Both the position numbers and the translations under genes were made by a program. Under the pieces are notes generated by a model that worked only from the letters and a program-made list of their open reading frames with translations, did no database searches and was not told where the DNA came from. A stretch of DNA of 64,000 bases from Porphyromonas sp. (GTDB lineage: Bacteria; Bacteroidota; Bacteroidia; Bacteroidales; Porphyromonadaceae): NCBI GenBank assembly GCA_029983505.1, contig JASBZK010000005.1, positions 1 to 64,000 on the forward strand. Direction: 5' to 3'. Positions 1 to 8,608 of this stretch are shown here, in pieces. Position 1 is the stretch's first letter; every line of letters begins with the position of its first letter.

Positions 1-54
1 TCAGTACGAAAATGGCTATTAGGCTGTTTTACCCACCATTTTGACCTATACGCC
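1..54. repeat. 54-bp direct repeat, copy 1
   Basis: Identical over 54 bp to 1587-1640, so the lipoprotein gene at 145-1455 sits between two copies. It contains the 20-mer CCCACCATTTTGACCTATAC, which occurs once more at 1566-1585. The TTTG inside it (40-43) is the -33 box of the lipoprotein promoter. The copy may extend left of the window. Confidence 0.9.
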
Positions 55-71
55 TTATTTTATTACCTTTG
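40..71 (+). promoter_or_regulatory. Promoter of the lipoprotein gene
   Basis: TTTG (40-43), 20-bp spacer, TACCTTTG (64-71): a full match to the Bacteroidetes -33/-7 consensus, 73 bp upstream of the start codon. The -33 half lies inside the 54-bp repeat and the -7 half outside it. Confidence 0.75.
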
Positions 72-144
72 TAACGTGGTTATTGAGTTGCAATACAGGT
101 TGCATAGATAGCCGATTACCTATCCTATTCATTTCGTTATTATT

Positions 145-1455
145 ATGAAACTGGCATATAACTTATCGATCCTGATCGGGCTTATGATGCTTCTCTCAGG
201 CTGTGGCTTGATGAAGCTCTTCACCTCGGAGCCAAGGGATGTCTGCAAGGCGCAATTGGAGACCAAGGAAGGAGCCACCTACACCGGGTATCTCAGGATG
301 CCCATGTCGGGGGACAAGGAGCTCAAGCTATTCGATGACCTCGCCCTCACTCAGTCAGCCGGCACCTTTAAGTCCGAGGAACTGAAAGGCATCGAGCTTA
401 GCAACCCCAAGCAACCCGACTCAAGCTATCGCTTTGAGTACAAAAAGTTCTCCTCCTTCCTGCGAAGCAATACCGCATGGATGACTCTCGTAGATAAGGG
501 ACCTGAGCTTACCGCCTACCTCCTTGCCTCTTCGTACAAGATTGATGAGAAAGGGGACATCTTCTTCATCGGCAACGAGCAGCGGATCATGCGTGGTGGA
601 GGAAGTATGGCTGTGGTAAAGCCCAGCTTCCCACTATTCTTGGAGAAGCGCGGAGGTATCTTGAGAAAGGTTGCTCTGGTACACGGGGTCAACTATGAGG
701 GATCTCAGTTTAGAGGCGGAGTGGTCAGATTCCTTGCCGATGATCCGGATCTCTGTAGCTATGTGAGGGGGCTGAAGTGGGAGTTTGAGGACATAGATAA
801 GGTGGTCAAGTACTACGATCCTCATCGCAAGGGTGAGCTGGTCATTAGGGATGACCGGGGTCAAGTCCTCGCTCTGCCGCCACGTAAGATGGTTACTGAT
901 GCGCTGTCGGGCGAGCTTATCTACACTGCGGATGTGGCTAAAAACCTAACCCCACACTTTGGGATGGCCTCCTACCTCGGGCTCCGCTCATCACTCGGGA
1001 CGTACTTCACCTATGGCGGGTCTGTAGGGTTCAATCAGCCGTGCCTCGTGGATGATACGGCACTGATAACGGAGGATCCGAGCTTCTTGATGAAAGATCG
1101 CAAGGAAGTGGAGGTGCCCCAGGAGTTCATCAAGCGAGTGACCCTTTTTAGCTTCAATGCTTTTGCGGGTCTGCAGGTGCCGCTTGATCTAAAGTCTGTA
1201 TATGTCATTCCTTCCCTGAGTGGATGTGTTACCGGTGACCTTCACTCCGACTACAGCCTGATCAGTGCTGGACCGCTCGTAAGGTGCGACTTTGGCATCC
1301 CCTTGAAGTATGGGAATATGCTCTTCTTCGGTGCCGGATACAAGTATGGCTTCCCCATCAAGGATGCAGATGAGATGGCAGCTGACAACTACAAGAATGT
1401 GACCCCTTATGGTCAGTCTCATACCGTCTTTCTGTCCATCGGTTATATGTATTGA
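145..1455 (+). CDS. Putative outer-membrane lipoprotein of unknown function
   Basis: A 436-residue protein I do not recognise as a named family. It begins with a lipoprotein signal peptide: a short charged start, a hydrophobic stretch, and a lipobox LSGC with the Cys at about residue 20. The last ~180 residues alternate hydrophobic and polar positions and are rich in Gly, Tyr and Phe, ending in an aromatic residue (Tyr), which suggests beta structure possibly associated with the outer membrane. The gene stands alone with its own promoter and a strong terminator, is bracketed by two identical 54-bp repeats, and by eye is less GC-rich than its neighbours. Recent insertion as a cassette is therefore plausible but is an inference. 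Confidence 0.75.
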   Translation: MKLAYNLSILIGLMMLLSGCGLMKLFTSEPRDVCKAQLETKEGATYTGYLRMPMSGDKELKLFDDLALTQSAGTFKSEELKGIELSNPKQPDSSYRFEYKKFSSFLRSNTAWMTLVDKGPELTAYLLASSYKIDEKGDIFFIGNEQRIMRGGGSMAVVKPSFPLFLEKRGGILRKVALVHGVNYEGSQFRGGVVRFLADDPDLCSYVRGLKWEFEDIDKVVKYYDPHRKGELVIRDDRGQVLALPPRKMVTDALSGELIYTADVAKNLTPHFGMASYLGLRSSLGTYFTYGGSVGFNQPCLVDDTALITEDPSFLMKDRKEVEVPQEFIKRVTLFSFNAFAGLQVPLDLKSVYVIPSLSGCVTGDLHSDYSLISAGPLVRCDFGIPLKYGNMLFFGAGYKYGFPIKDADEMAADNYKNVTPYGQSHTVFLSIGYMY

Positions 1456-1475
1456 CCCGTAGATCTTCCTTAAAT

Positions 1476-1508
1476 AAGGGAGCGAAAGAGATTCTCTTTC
1501 GCTCCCTT
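1476..1508 (+). terminator. Rho-independent terminator after the lipoprotein gene
   Basis: A perfect 15-bp stem (AAGGGAGCGAAAGAG at 1476-1490 with its complement at 1494-1508), a 3-nt loop, then an AT-rich tail. It starts 21 bp after the stop codon. Confidence 0.85.
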
Positions 1509-1586
1509 ATTATTATAGACTTATAGGTCAACGAACAAAGGTATCTGTTTTTTTCTTCTACTTCGCCCACCATTTTGACCTATACT

Positions 1587-1640
1587 TCAGTACGAAAATG
1601 GCTATTAGGCTGTTTTACCCACCATTTTGACCTATACGCC
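1587..1640. repeat. 54-bp direct repeat, copy 2
   Basis: Exact copy of 1-54. The 20-mer CCCACCATTTTGACCTATAC also occurs at 1566-1585, 52 bp before its copy in this repeat, so there are two and a half repeat units here. No -7 box follows this copy at the proper distance, unlike copy 1. Confidence 0.9.
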
Positions 1641-1650
1641 AGAAAATTCC

Positions 1651-1706
1651 GGTCTGTACCTTTTTCCTTCGGGATACGTACCGAGACGTCTCCCTTGGCC
1701 TGTATC
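1651..1706. repeat. 23-bp-period intergenic repeat array
   Basis: Core GGTCTGTACC at 1651, a diverged core near 1674 (GGATACGTACC) and GGCCTGTATC at 1697. The first and last are exactly 46 bp apart. Lies downstream of dgkA (minus strand), between it and the 54-bp repeat. Confidence 0.65.
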
Positions 1707-1708
1707 TC

Positions 1709-1899
1709 CTGTCACGAGACCTTTGCATAGTACCCCATCTGCTGCGCCCGTTTCGTGTCTCGGGCTTGGTCGTGTACGGTAGTACACTCCCGTCGCCCTC
1801 GCACTCGGACGCCTTGCATCTGAGGCACTCTGCAAAGGTCTCCACGAAAAACCGGCGTTTTTCGTAGTTCCGAGCCCTATTCCAAAGGTCTCGTCACAG
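1709..1899. repeat. Inverted-repeat element overlapping the end of dgkA
   Basis: The left arm at about 1709-1732 (reading CTGTCACGAGACCTTTGCAT) is closely matched in inverted orientation by 1876-1899. The right arm overlaps the last codon and stop of dgkA. A second inner inverted pair, GAGACCTTTGC at 1716-1726 and GCAAAGGTCTC at 1832-1842, lies within. With 1456-1706, this accounts for the 437-bp gap; I see no gene in it. Confidence 0.55.
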
Positions 1900-2286
1900 C
1901 ATAGAGACGAGCGCCCTGCCGAAGATGAGCAGTCCGACTACGGCGGAAGCGGCTGCAAGGATGAGGACGGCACCGGCCGCGAGGTCTTTGGCGTCTTTGA
2001 TGAGCGGCGAAAACTCCTCAGAGACACGGTCGGAGAGCTTTTCGACGGCGGTATTTACGGCTTCTGCAGAGAGTACAAGCCCGATGCAGAGGATGAGGAG
2101 GCACCACTCGACGAGCGAGACGCGGAGCAGGGCTGCAAGGAGCGGCACCGCGACGACGAAGAGGAGGTGGATGAGGGCGTTGCTCTCGGACGAAAAAAGC
2201 CTTGTCACGCCCCGAAAGGCGTAACGAAGGCTTTTCTTGAAACGTCGGTACGAAAGGGCTTCTTTGTATCGGGAAAGAAGGTCCAT
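1894..2286 (-). CDS. dgkA: DgkA-family lipid kinase (diacylglycerol/undecaprenol kinase)
   Basis: A 130-residue inner-membrane kinase. Family hallmarks are visible: ESNALIH around residues 34-40, EAVNTAVEKLSD at 75-86 and KDAKDLAAGAV at 97-107, with three hydrophobic membrane segments. The family phosphorylates diacylglycerol, or in many bacteria undecaprenol. It is the last gene of the long minus-strand operon, 12 bp after the sugar kinase-like gene. A PAP2 phosphatase two genes upstream suggests that lipid-phosphate recycling is encoded together. Substrate cannot be decided from sequence alone. Its stop codon lies within an inverted repeat. Confidence 0.9.
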   Translation of the reverse strand: MDLLSRYKEALSYRRFKKSLRYAFRGVTRLFSSESNALIHLLFVVAVPLLAALLRVSLVEWCLLILCIGLVLSAEAVNTAVEKLSDRVSEEFSPLIKDAKDLAAGAVLILAAASAVVGLLIFGRALVSML

Positions 2287-2298
2287 ACCTTTTGCACC

Positions 2299-3405
2299 TC
2301 AGATATACTGCCGGACGAATGCGTCCATCTCCTCTTTCTTCTCTTCGAGGCGAAGGAGGAACTCGAACTGCGCGATGCTGCGGACGAGGTTGTGCTTCGG
2401 TCCCTCTACTTTGTAGTACACGTCACCATTGATGTAGTCCGTGAGGAAACGCACGGTCTGCATATAGGTGAGAAGCCGCCCGCCGTAGGGAAGAAGCTCA
2501 ATCTCGGTGGGGGTGAGGAATGCTTTGGCGGTAGAGAGATAGCCCTCGGTGTATGCTTTGAAAATCTCCATATTCACGGCGATTTTGGAGAGGTCTTTTT
2601 CGTCCTCTGCCCCTGTATTGACGGCGGTGCGGATGAAGTCTCCGATGTCGCTTGTGACGAAGCCCGGCATCACGGTGTCCAGGTCGATGACGCAGAGTAC
2701 TTCGTCCGTATCCTTGTCGAAGAGTACGTTATTGACCTTGGTGTCGAGGTGGTTGGTGCGGAGGGGCAGCTTGCCTTCAGCGTGCAGCCGGTCTTGAATG
2801 AGCATATCATTCGAGCGGGCTTCTATTTCCCTTAGCAGCCTTTGGACTTCCGGCTCCTTGACGCGTCCTGCTGCATCTTTCGCCACGGCTTCCCTGAGCT
2901 CTTCGAGGCGGAACGCCATATCGTGAAAGCGGGGTATCGTTTCGCCGATGGTTCCCTTGGGGAGGTCGGAGAGCATAGCCTGAAATTTCCCGAAAGCCGC
3001 TCCTGCTTCGCGTGCCAATTCGGGCGTCACCGCTTCATAGCTCTTGGAGCCTTTCACGAAGAGCATCACCCTCCAGTACTCGCCGTCATAGTTGACGAAG
3101 TCCTCTCCCTCTTTGGTGTGGAGAAACGTGAGGGTGTGCCGGTCTGCATCCGGATCGCCTTCGGCTTCAAGCTTTGCGCGGAGGTGCTCGGTGACGGCGA
3201 AGATATTTTTCTGGAGCGTCACCACATCCTTGAAGACATTGTGGTTGATTTTCTGGAGTGCGTATTTCATCTCCTCACCACCTTCCGGAGTGCGTACGGA
3301 GACACCGAGTGTGTCGTTGATGTGACCGTTACCGATGGGCTTTACGTTGGTGATTTCGCCTTCAATGGGGAAGCGGCAGAGGATCTCTTGAAATTTGGTT
3401 TGCAT
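2299..3405 (-). CDS. Aminoglycoside phosphotransferase-fold kinase, NahK-like
   Basis: A 368-residue protein of the APH/choline kinase fold, resembling N-acetylhexosamine 1-kinase (NahK) relatives of Bacteroidales. Visible are an N-terminal nucleotide-loop-like GNGHIND (residues 25-31), the catalytic HLDTKVNN (His219-Asp221 region, the HxDxxxxN pattern) and the metal-binding IDLDT at about 240-244. I chose the ATG at 3405, which leaves a 16-bp gap to the upstream PAP2 gene. An in-frame start at 3438 would overlap that gene by 17 bp and adds residues unlike the family N-terminus. The substrate is inferred to be a sugar; a GH20 hexosaminidase elsewhere in the window would fit hexosamine use, but this is not proven. 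Confidence 0.8.
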   Translation of the reverse strand: MQTKFQEILCRFPIEGEITNVKPIGNGHINDTLGVSVRTPEGGEEMKYALQKINHNVFKDVVTLQKNIFAVTEHLRAKLEAEGDPDADRHTLTFLHTKEGEDFVNYDGEYWRVMLFVKGSKSYEAVTPELAREAGAAFGKFQAMLSDLPKGTIGETIPRFHDMAFRLEELREAVAKDAAGRVKEPEVQRLLREIEARSNDMLIQDRLHAEGKLPLRTNHLDTKVNNVLFDKDTDEVLCVIDLDTVMPGFVTSDIGDFIRTAVNTGAEDEKDLSKIAVNMEIFKAYTEGYLSTAKAFLTPTEIELLPYGGRLLTYMQTVRFLTDYINGDVYYKVEGPKHNLVRSIAQFEFLLRLEEKKEEMDAFVRQYI

Positions 3406-3421
3406 AAAGTGTGGTAAAAAA

Positions 3422-4144
3422 TTAGAGCCGACTGGCAAAGATATCTGTGCGGTACAAGTGAATCAAGGCCGGTGAGACAATCAAAACGGCGATGTAAAAG
3501 AGGCACACCAGCAAGGTAAGCATTTTCTGGCGATGTGCCAAGGGTCTGAAATACGGTACCTTCGTCTCCGGATACGGGATGTGGACAAAAACGTGACGCG
3601 CGTTGCGGTAGAGGTAATAGACGAAAGGCGCCGTGAGACACGCGAGGACGAAACCCCCGAGGACGTCGGTGACGAAGTGGACGCCGAGGTAGATGCGGGA
3701 GTAGGAGACCGTGACCATCAGGATCAGGATGGCGATGGAAAATAGTCTGTCCCGCACCACGAGGGCAAGGAATATGCCGACAGCCATAAAGTTTGCCGCG
3801 TGGCTCGAGATGAACCCGTACATCCCCCCTTTATAGTCCAAAACGGTCTTGACGAGATACATCGTAGAGGGGTGGTGCGTTGGGCGTAACCTTTGGAAAA
3901 AAGGCTTGAAGATGCCGCTCGAGATACGGTCGGTGAGGAAAACGAGAAGACCGAGGAAAAGGAGGAAACAGAGTACTTCGGGGACTTTTTGGCGGTACGA
4001 AGAGAGGAAGATGAGCGCCAAGCCGAAGATGATCCAGACGTGTGCTTGCGAGATGGTGTAGAAGAAGCTGTCCAGAAACGGCGTATGCGGACTATTGAGG
4101 AGCAGAAAGAAGTTTTTTTCGATCGGGATAAGATTCTCGGCCAT
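3422..4144 (-). CDS. PAP2-superfamily membrane phosphatase
   Basis: A 240-residue polytopic membrane protein with the three PAP2 motifs: K(x6)RP at residues 80-88 (KPFFQRLRP), SSHA at 113-116 in place of the usual PSGH, and SR(x5)H(x3)D at 149-160 (SRIYLGVHFVTD). The family removes phosphate from lipid phosphates or diphosphates such as undecaprenyl pyrophosphate, phosphatidic acid or lipid A. It starts 23 bp after batE and precedes the NahK-like kinase and dgkA, so it appears to be part of the Bat operon transcript. An undecaprenyl-phosphate recycling role paired with dgkA is plausible; the exact substrate is unknown. Confidence 0.88.
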   Translation of the reverse strand: MAENLIPIEKNFFLLLNSPHTPFLDSFFYTISQAHVWIIFGLALIFLSSYRQKVPEVLCFLLFLGLLVFLTDRISSGIFKPFFQRLRPTHHPSTMYLVKTVLDYKGGMYGFISSHAANFMAVGIFLALVVRDRLFSIAILILMVTVSYSRIYLGVHFVTDVLGGFVLACLTAPFVYYLYRNARHVFVHIPYPETKVPYFRPLAHRQKMLTLLVCLFYIAVLIVSPALIHLYRTDIFASRL

Positions 4145-4167
4145 TTTTCAGAATAGGGATAGACGGG

Positions 4168-4944
4168 TCAGAATCCGGGGTTCACAAACTCGAGTGCATC
4201 GACGGAGATCCATCCGACAACCCCGTCGGCAAGCGTGATCTCGTAGAAGTCCGCCACCCTCTGCGTCGCTCTGACCTTGAGACCGGAATGGAGCACGGCT
4301 ACGTCTTTGGCTGAGCTGTCGGGCGAACTCTTCAGCGTCGCGACGGGCGCCGTCAGTACGGCTTCCGAGGTGTCCAGGATGAATGCATTCGACTTGAAGG
4401 CAAAGACCAAGCAAAAAATCGAAAAGAAGAGCGAGAAGAGCGCACCATAGAAGCCTCCGAGCCTGTGACCCCGTCGGTCGCCAAGGAAATAGAGGAGCAC
4501 AAGACCTGCGAATACCGCAAAGAAAAGTATCGAGAGGACGACCCACGTGCGGAGCGTGAACCAATGCGTCACGCTATCGATGTAGGAGCCGACGACGACA
4601 CTCGGAGAGGGCGCTATCTTGTCTTCTATGCGGGTGGAGAGGAGCTTGAGGTTGAACTTCGTGTCGCCGTCTGCGGGGTTGAGCCGGTAAGCGCGCTCGT
4701 AGTTGAGGACCGCTTTCCCAAGGTTCCCGCTCTTGAAGAAAGCCCCTGCGAGGTTGTAGTACATCTCGCTCGTCGGCTTCTCCGAGATCTCTATGATTTT
4801 CTCGAAAGAAGCGATCGCCGTGTCATAGTCGGCCTTACCGTAGGCTTCGGAGGCACGGAGGTAGAGGGAATCTTTGTCTTGGGCAAAGACGCCCACAGTG
4901 CCAGCGCAAATGATGAGGAATATCGATAGGAGGAAGTGTTTCAT
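4168..4944 (-). CDS. batE: BatE: TPR and SH3-like domain protein
   Basis: A 258-residue protein with a signal peptide (about residues 1-21), tetratricopeptide repeats (about 25-110), two membrane segments (about 130-190) and a C-terminal bacterial SH3-like domain (about 195-258, ending in GWISVDALEFV). This order matches BatE of the Bacteroides aerotolerance operon. Its start overlaps the batD stop by 4 bp, indicating translational coupling. It probably acts at the inner membrane on the periplasmic side with the other Bat proteins. The biochemical role of the complex is not established. Confidence 0.9.
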   Translation of the reverse strand: MKHFLLSIFLIICAGTVGVFAQDKDSLYLRASEAYGKADYDTAIASFEKIIEISEKPTSEMYYNLAGAFFKSGNLGKAVLNYERAYRLNPADGDTKFNLKLLSTRIEDKIAPSPSVVVGSYIDSVTHWFTLRTWVVLSILFFAVFAGLVLLYFLGDRRGHRLGGFYGALFSLFFSIFCLVFAFKSNAFILDTSEAVLTAPVATLKSSPDSSAKDVAVLHSGLKVRATQRVADFYEITLADGVVGWISVDALEFVNPGF

Positions 4945-6794
4945 TTTGAAGTCTTCTTTTTGGGAGATTCAAGGGCATCGATGATCGCCACTGCCTGTCC
5001 GTAAAGTTTGCCCCTGAGGTCTTCTTCTCCGGAGACTTGAGGCGAGAAGCGGGCGAGCTCCACGTCGCCGAGGAGACCGAGGACGTTGTTCGTCAGCTCT
5101 TCGCCCGTGCCGTGACCAAGGAGTGTCTCCCTGATTCGCTCTTTCGAGAGCTCGGAAGTCGGGAGGCGGAACTTATTGGAAATATAGCTCTCGATCCCTT
5201 TCTGGAGGGCTTCGTAGTAGACGGAGGGGTCGGGGTCGGCCTGTTTGCGGGCGGCGAGTTTGAGGTACTTCCTTGCCGTCCGTCCCGCACGTCGGGCTTT
5301 GCTCTCCACGGACTCGGAGGCTCCGGAGAGACGTGCGAGGAGGATGCGGTAGAGGGCGTAGGCAAGTAGCGCGATGAGCAGATAAGAGAGGAAGAGTAGG
5401 GGCACGGAGAGTGTCTGGATCGTCGTGCGTCCGTTCGAGGCCTTGAGGTAGCGGATGTCGCTATTAAGGTAAGAGACCTCTTCCTGTCCGGTGAAAGACG
5501 TGGCTTTGGTTGACGTGCCGTTTCCTTTGTCTACGTGTACCTTTTGCTCCGGAATGGTGATGGTCTTGAACTGCCCCACTGTCGGGTCGAAGTACGCGAA
5601 GGGTATGGCGGGTATGGTGTAATCACCTTCGTAACGGGGTACGGCGTAGTAGGTGACTTCCTTGGTTCCGGTGACGCCAGAAGCGAGGACGTCCGTGGCT
5701 TGATTGACCTCCGGGTCGTAAGCCTCGAATCCTTTGGGCCACTGAGGCTCGGGAAGCGAGGTGAGGCTGAAATTGCCGTTGCCGGAGAGCTTAAGTTTGA
5801 CCTGATAGCTCTCACCCGTTTTGAGTACCTTCTTCGGGGCTTCGCTCGTGAGGGAAAATTGCCCCACTGCACCGCCGAATCCCTCCGGTTTCGTCTCCGG
5901 AAGCGTCTTGACGTGAATGCGGAAAGGTTTGCTCTTTACCGTGCGCTTTACTTCGGTATACTGGTCGAGGAAGCCCCCAAAGAAGTCGTCGACGGGGTCG
6001 TTCACTTTGACGGGGACGACGAGGTCGAAGGTACCTGCGGGGATGTCCAAGTCTCCGGACTTTTGGGGAAAGAGGTAGACCTGTTGGAGATCCACGGTGT
6101 AGTACACTCTCCCGCCGAGCTCCGCGGTACTCCACTGCTTGGTGGCGTTGGAGACTACTTCCTCTTTGACAAAGTTCTCGAACGGGGGAAATTCCGCTTT
6201 GGTGAGTGTGATATTGGGTCGGGTGGAGTAGAGACGGAAAGTGACGAGGACACCTTCCTGCTCGTAAACGGAGCTCTTGGAGGGGTTCGCGGTGATGATG
6301 AAGTCGCTTGCCGAGAGCTTCTCCGTGGACTGCGGCCGGGGCTGACCCGCACTGCTGCCCGGACCGGCTTTGGCGCTACCTGCTCCGTAGGCGGCGTCTG
6401 CGGTATAGACGCGGATGCTCTTCGGCGCGGTCTTGTAGGTGGCGGAGCCGACCTTGACGGACGCCGAGGGGATGGTATAGGTTCCGGCTTTGTCTGCGAG
6501 GAGTGTGTAGGTGAACGTATTGGAGACGGAGCGGGAGCTCTTGCCATTCACCCAGCTCATACTCGTCGAGCTCGAGACGGCGGGACCGTAGAGGACTTGG
6601 AGCCCCGCCGGGTCACTCATCCTAAAGTCTTTGCCGTTCGCGTTCAGGACGAATTGCACGTTGAAGTTCTCGCCCTCCACGATGATGTCGGGCGTGACCA
6701 ATCTGAAAGTCACCTTGTCCTGTCCCGATACCGTGAGGGTTACGGACAGGAGGATGACAAAAAGGAGGTATAGTTTGCGGAATGCGTTCATCAC
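4941..6794 (-). CDS. batD: BatD oxygen-tolerance protein
   Basis: A 617-residue protein with a signal peptide, a long periplasmic part of immunoglobulin-like beta modules typical of BatD, a transmembrane segment at about residues 455-485 and a basic cytoplasmic tail. A low-complexity Gly/Ser/Pro/Ala stretch near residues 135-155 separates the first module from the rest. It overlaps batC and batE by 4 bp each. BatD is thought to bridge the TPR and VWA subunits, but its mechanism is unknown. Confidence 0.92.
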   Translation of the reverse strand: MMNAFRKLYLLFVILLSVTLTVSGQDKVTFRLVTPDIIVEGENFNVQFVLNANGKDFRMSDPAGLQVLYGPAVSSSTSMSWVNGKSSRSVSNTFTYTLLADKAGTYTIPSASVKVGSATYKTAPKSIRVYTADAAYGAGSAKAGPGSSAGQPRPQSTEKLSASDFIITANPSKSSVYEQEGVLVTFRLYSTRPNITLTKAEFPPFENFVKEEVVSNATKQWSTAELGGRVYYTVDLQQVYLFPQKSGDLDIPAGTFDLVVPVKVNDPVDDFFGGFLDQYTEVKRTVKSKPFRIHVKTLPETKPEGFGGAVGQFSLTSEAPKKVLKTGESYQVKLKLSGNGNFSLTSLPEPQWPKGFEAYDPEVNQATDVLASGVTGTKEVTYYAVPRYEGDYTIPAIPFAYFDPTVGQFKTITIPEQKVHVDKGNGTSTKATSFTGQEEVSYLNSDIRYLKASNGRTTIQTLSVPLLFLSYLLIALLAYALYRILLARLSGASESVESKARRAGRTARKYLKLAARKQADPDPSVYYEALQKGIESYISNKFRLPTSELSKERIRETLLGHGTGEELTNNVLGLLGDVELARFSPQVSGEEDLRGKLYGQAVAIIDALESPKKKTSK

Positions 6795-7534
6795 CAGTTT
6801 TTCTCTCTCTTATTCCCACCGCCGCCTTTTTGCTGCTGAGCCTGCTCGACCTTTTTCTGAGTCTGTTTCTCGTCTTGGAGGAAAGACTTCAAGATTTGTT
6901 CGGCCGCCTGCTTGGACATACGGTCCTTTTGGTTCTGTTGCGGCTTATCTTGGGGCTTATCGGGTTTCTTGTTTTGGTCTTGGTCTTTTGGGGACTGCTG
7001 TTGCTGTTGGTTTTGGTCCTGCTGCTTGTCCCGGTTCTGCTTTTGGTCCTTGTTTTGGTCTTGGTTTTGCTGCCGCTCGTCTTGCTTTTGCTTCTCGAGG
7101 AGCTTTTGGGCCAGAGCCAGGTTGTACCGCGTCTCGTCGTCAGTGGGGCGGTGTCTCAGGGATTCCTTGAAAAACGCCACTGCGTGCTCATAGTCCTTCC
7201 GTCTGAGTGCCGAGTTGCCGGCGTTGTGTGCCACGTCGGCCGCTTTGTCGTCGGGGAGATCTTTGATCATCGGGTAGAGGGTCTCCATCAGTTTCCCGTT
7301 CTCTTCGCCGCGGTCTGTGCGGTAGAGGAGGTTGGAGAGGTTATAGAGCGTCGTCGGATCCTTGGGGTTTGCTTCGAGTGCCTTACGGTAATGCACTTCG
7401 GCGTCGGTGAGCCGGTCCCACTTGAAGTAGCGGTTGCCGAACCAATTCTCCTCCCGCACCTTCTTTTGGGCGGAAAGTGTGGGGATGCTTACTATGAGGC
7501 AGAGCAGTGCTGCAATCAGTCTCTCGGCTTTCAT
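6791..7534 (-). CDS. batC: BatC: TPR protein with Gln/Asn/Asp/Lys-rich tail
   Basis: A 247-residue protein with a signal peptide, TPR repeats over about residues 25-135 and a strongly biased C-terminal half. Residues ~140-215 are dominated by Gln, Asn, Asp and Lys in repeating QNQDQ/KDQ patterns. The tail is probably disordered and charged. It overlaps batB and batD by 4 bp each. The low-complexity DNA could drift in length between strains. Confidence 0.9.
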   Translation of the reverse strand: MKAERLIAALLCLIVSIPTLSAQKKVREENWFGNRYFKWDRLTDAEVHYRKALEANPKDPTTLYNLSNLLYRTDRGEENGKLMETLYPMIKDLPDDKAADVAHNAGNSALRRKDYEHAVAFFKESLRHRPTDDETRYNLALAQKLLEKQKQDERQQNQDQNKDQKQNRDKQQDQNQQQQQSPKDQDQNKKPDKPQDKPQQNQKDRMSKQAAEQILKSFLQDEKQTQKKVEQAQQQKGGGGNKREKNW

Positions 7535-8559
7535 TTGCGCTCCTTTCTTTCAAAAAGTTTCATTCGCTCGAAGTACCGGTTTTTGCGCCCCAGGATGACG
7601 AACTCGAGCACCAGAAGCAAAATAGACGGGAAAAGGAAATACTGGTACACTTCGTTGTATGCCGAGTAAATGGTGGACTCGAGCTCTGTCTTTTCGAGCT
7701 TCTCGAGGCTCTTTTGGATCGCTCTGACGGAGCCGGAGACGTCTTCGGCGTGGATGAAGACTCCGCCTGCCGCGCTTGCGATTTCTTTGGCCATTTCGGT
7801 ATTCAGTTTGGTGACGACCATCTGACCGTTTTCGTCGGTGAGGTAGTTGCCGTCGCCCATCTTGATGGGACCGCCCTCCTCTGTGCCGACGCCGATGACG
7901 CTCACGAGGATGCCCTCTTTCTTGGCTGCTTCCACTTCGCCGATGGCGTCGCCGTCGTGGTTTTCGCCGTCCGTGATGATGACGATGGCTTTTTTGGCTT
8001 TATTGTCTTTCGAAAAACTGCGGCGTGCCATCCTCACCGCCTTGCCGATCTCGGTGCCTTGGGCTTCGATGAGATCGGGGGATGCGTTGTCGAGAAACAT
8101 CTTTGCGGAGATGAAGTCCGTCGTAATCGGCATCTGCACAAAGGCGTCGCCAGCAAAGAAGATAAGCCCGATCTTATTGTTACTCATCTTGTCAATCATT
8201 CTCGATACAATGTTCCTCGCCAAGGCAAGCCTGGAGGGGCTCGCATCCGTGGCGCGCATCGAGTTGGAGATGTCGAGCGCCACCATCATCTCTATGCCTT
8301 CGAGCTTCACTTTCTCGGTCTTCGCGCCCATCTGGGGACGTGCCAAGGCCAAAATCATAAGGGCGAAGGCAAAAAGGAGAATCAGATCTTTGCCCAACTT
8401 CCGCCGCAAAGAGAGGTCCGGCATCAAGTCTCTGACGAGGTCGGTCCGACCAAACTCTTTGAGTTTCTTCCTCTGCACGTGCGTGCGGTAGAGTACCGGG
8501 ACTATGAGCAGCACCGGCAAGAGGAGGAGGAAAAGCAGTTCGGGATATAAAAAACGCAT
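7531..8559 (-). CDS. batB: BatB: von Willebrand factor A domain membrane protein
   Basis: A 342-residue protein with two N-terminal membrane segments (about 5-24 and 57-75), a VWA domain (about 88-295) and a C-terminal membrane helix (about 308-328). The metal-ion-dependent adhesion site DxSxS is intact (DISNS, residues 96-100), with TDGENHDGD as the later MIDAS loop. Paralogous to batA. It overlaps batC by 4 bp, but 202 bp separate it from batA, filled by a 23-bp-period repeat array. Confidence 0.93.
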   Translation of the reverse strand: MRFLYPELLFLLLLPVLLIVPVLYRTHVQRKKLKEFGRTDLVRDLMPDLSLRRKLGKDLILLFAFALMILALARPQMGAKTEKVKLEGIEMMVALDISNSMRATDASPSRLALARNIVSRMIDKMSNNKIGLIFFAGDAFVQMPITTDFISAKMFLDNASPDLIEAQGTEIGKAVRMARRSFSKDNKAKKAIVIITDGENHDGDAIGEVEAAKKEGILVSVIGVGTEEGGPIKMGDGNYLTDENGQMVVTKLNTEMAKEIASAAGGVFIHAEDVSGSVRAIQKSLEKLEKTELESTIYSAYNEVYQYFLFPSILLLVLEFVILGRKNRYFERMKLFERKERK

Positions 8560-8608
8560 TTAGTTCGGTCTAAAAGATATTCTGTATCAAAACCCGTCCG
8601 AAAGAGAC

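Noticed and set aside
1536-1543. Minus-strand -7 box TACCTTTG after the lipoprotein gene
   Set aside because: The box matches, but no -33 box is present and it would only drive antisense RNA into the lipoprotein terminator; kept as unlikely.
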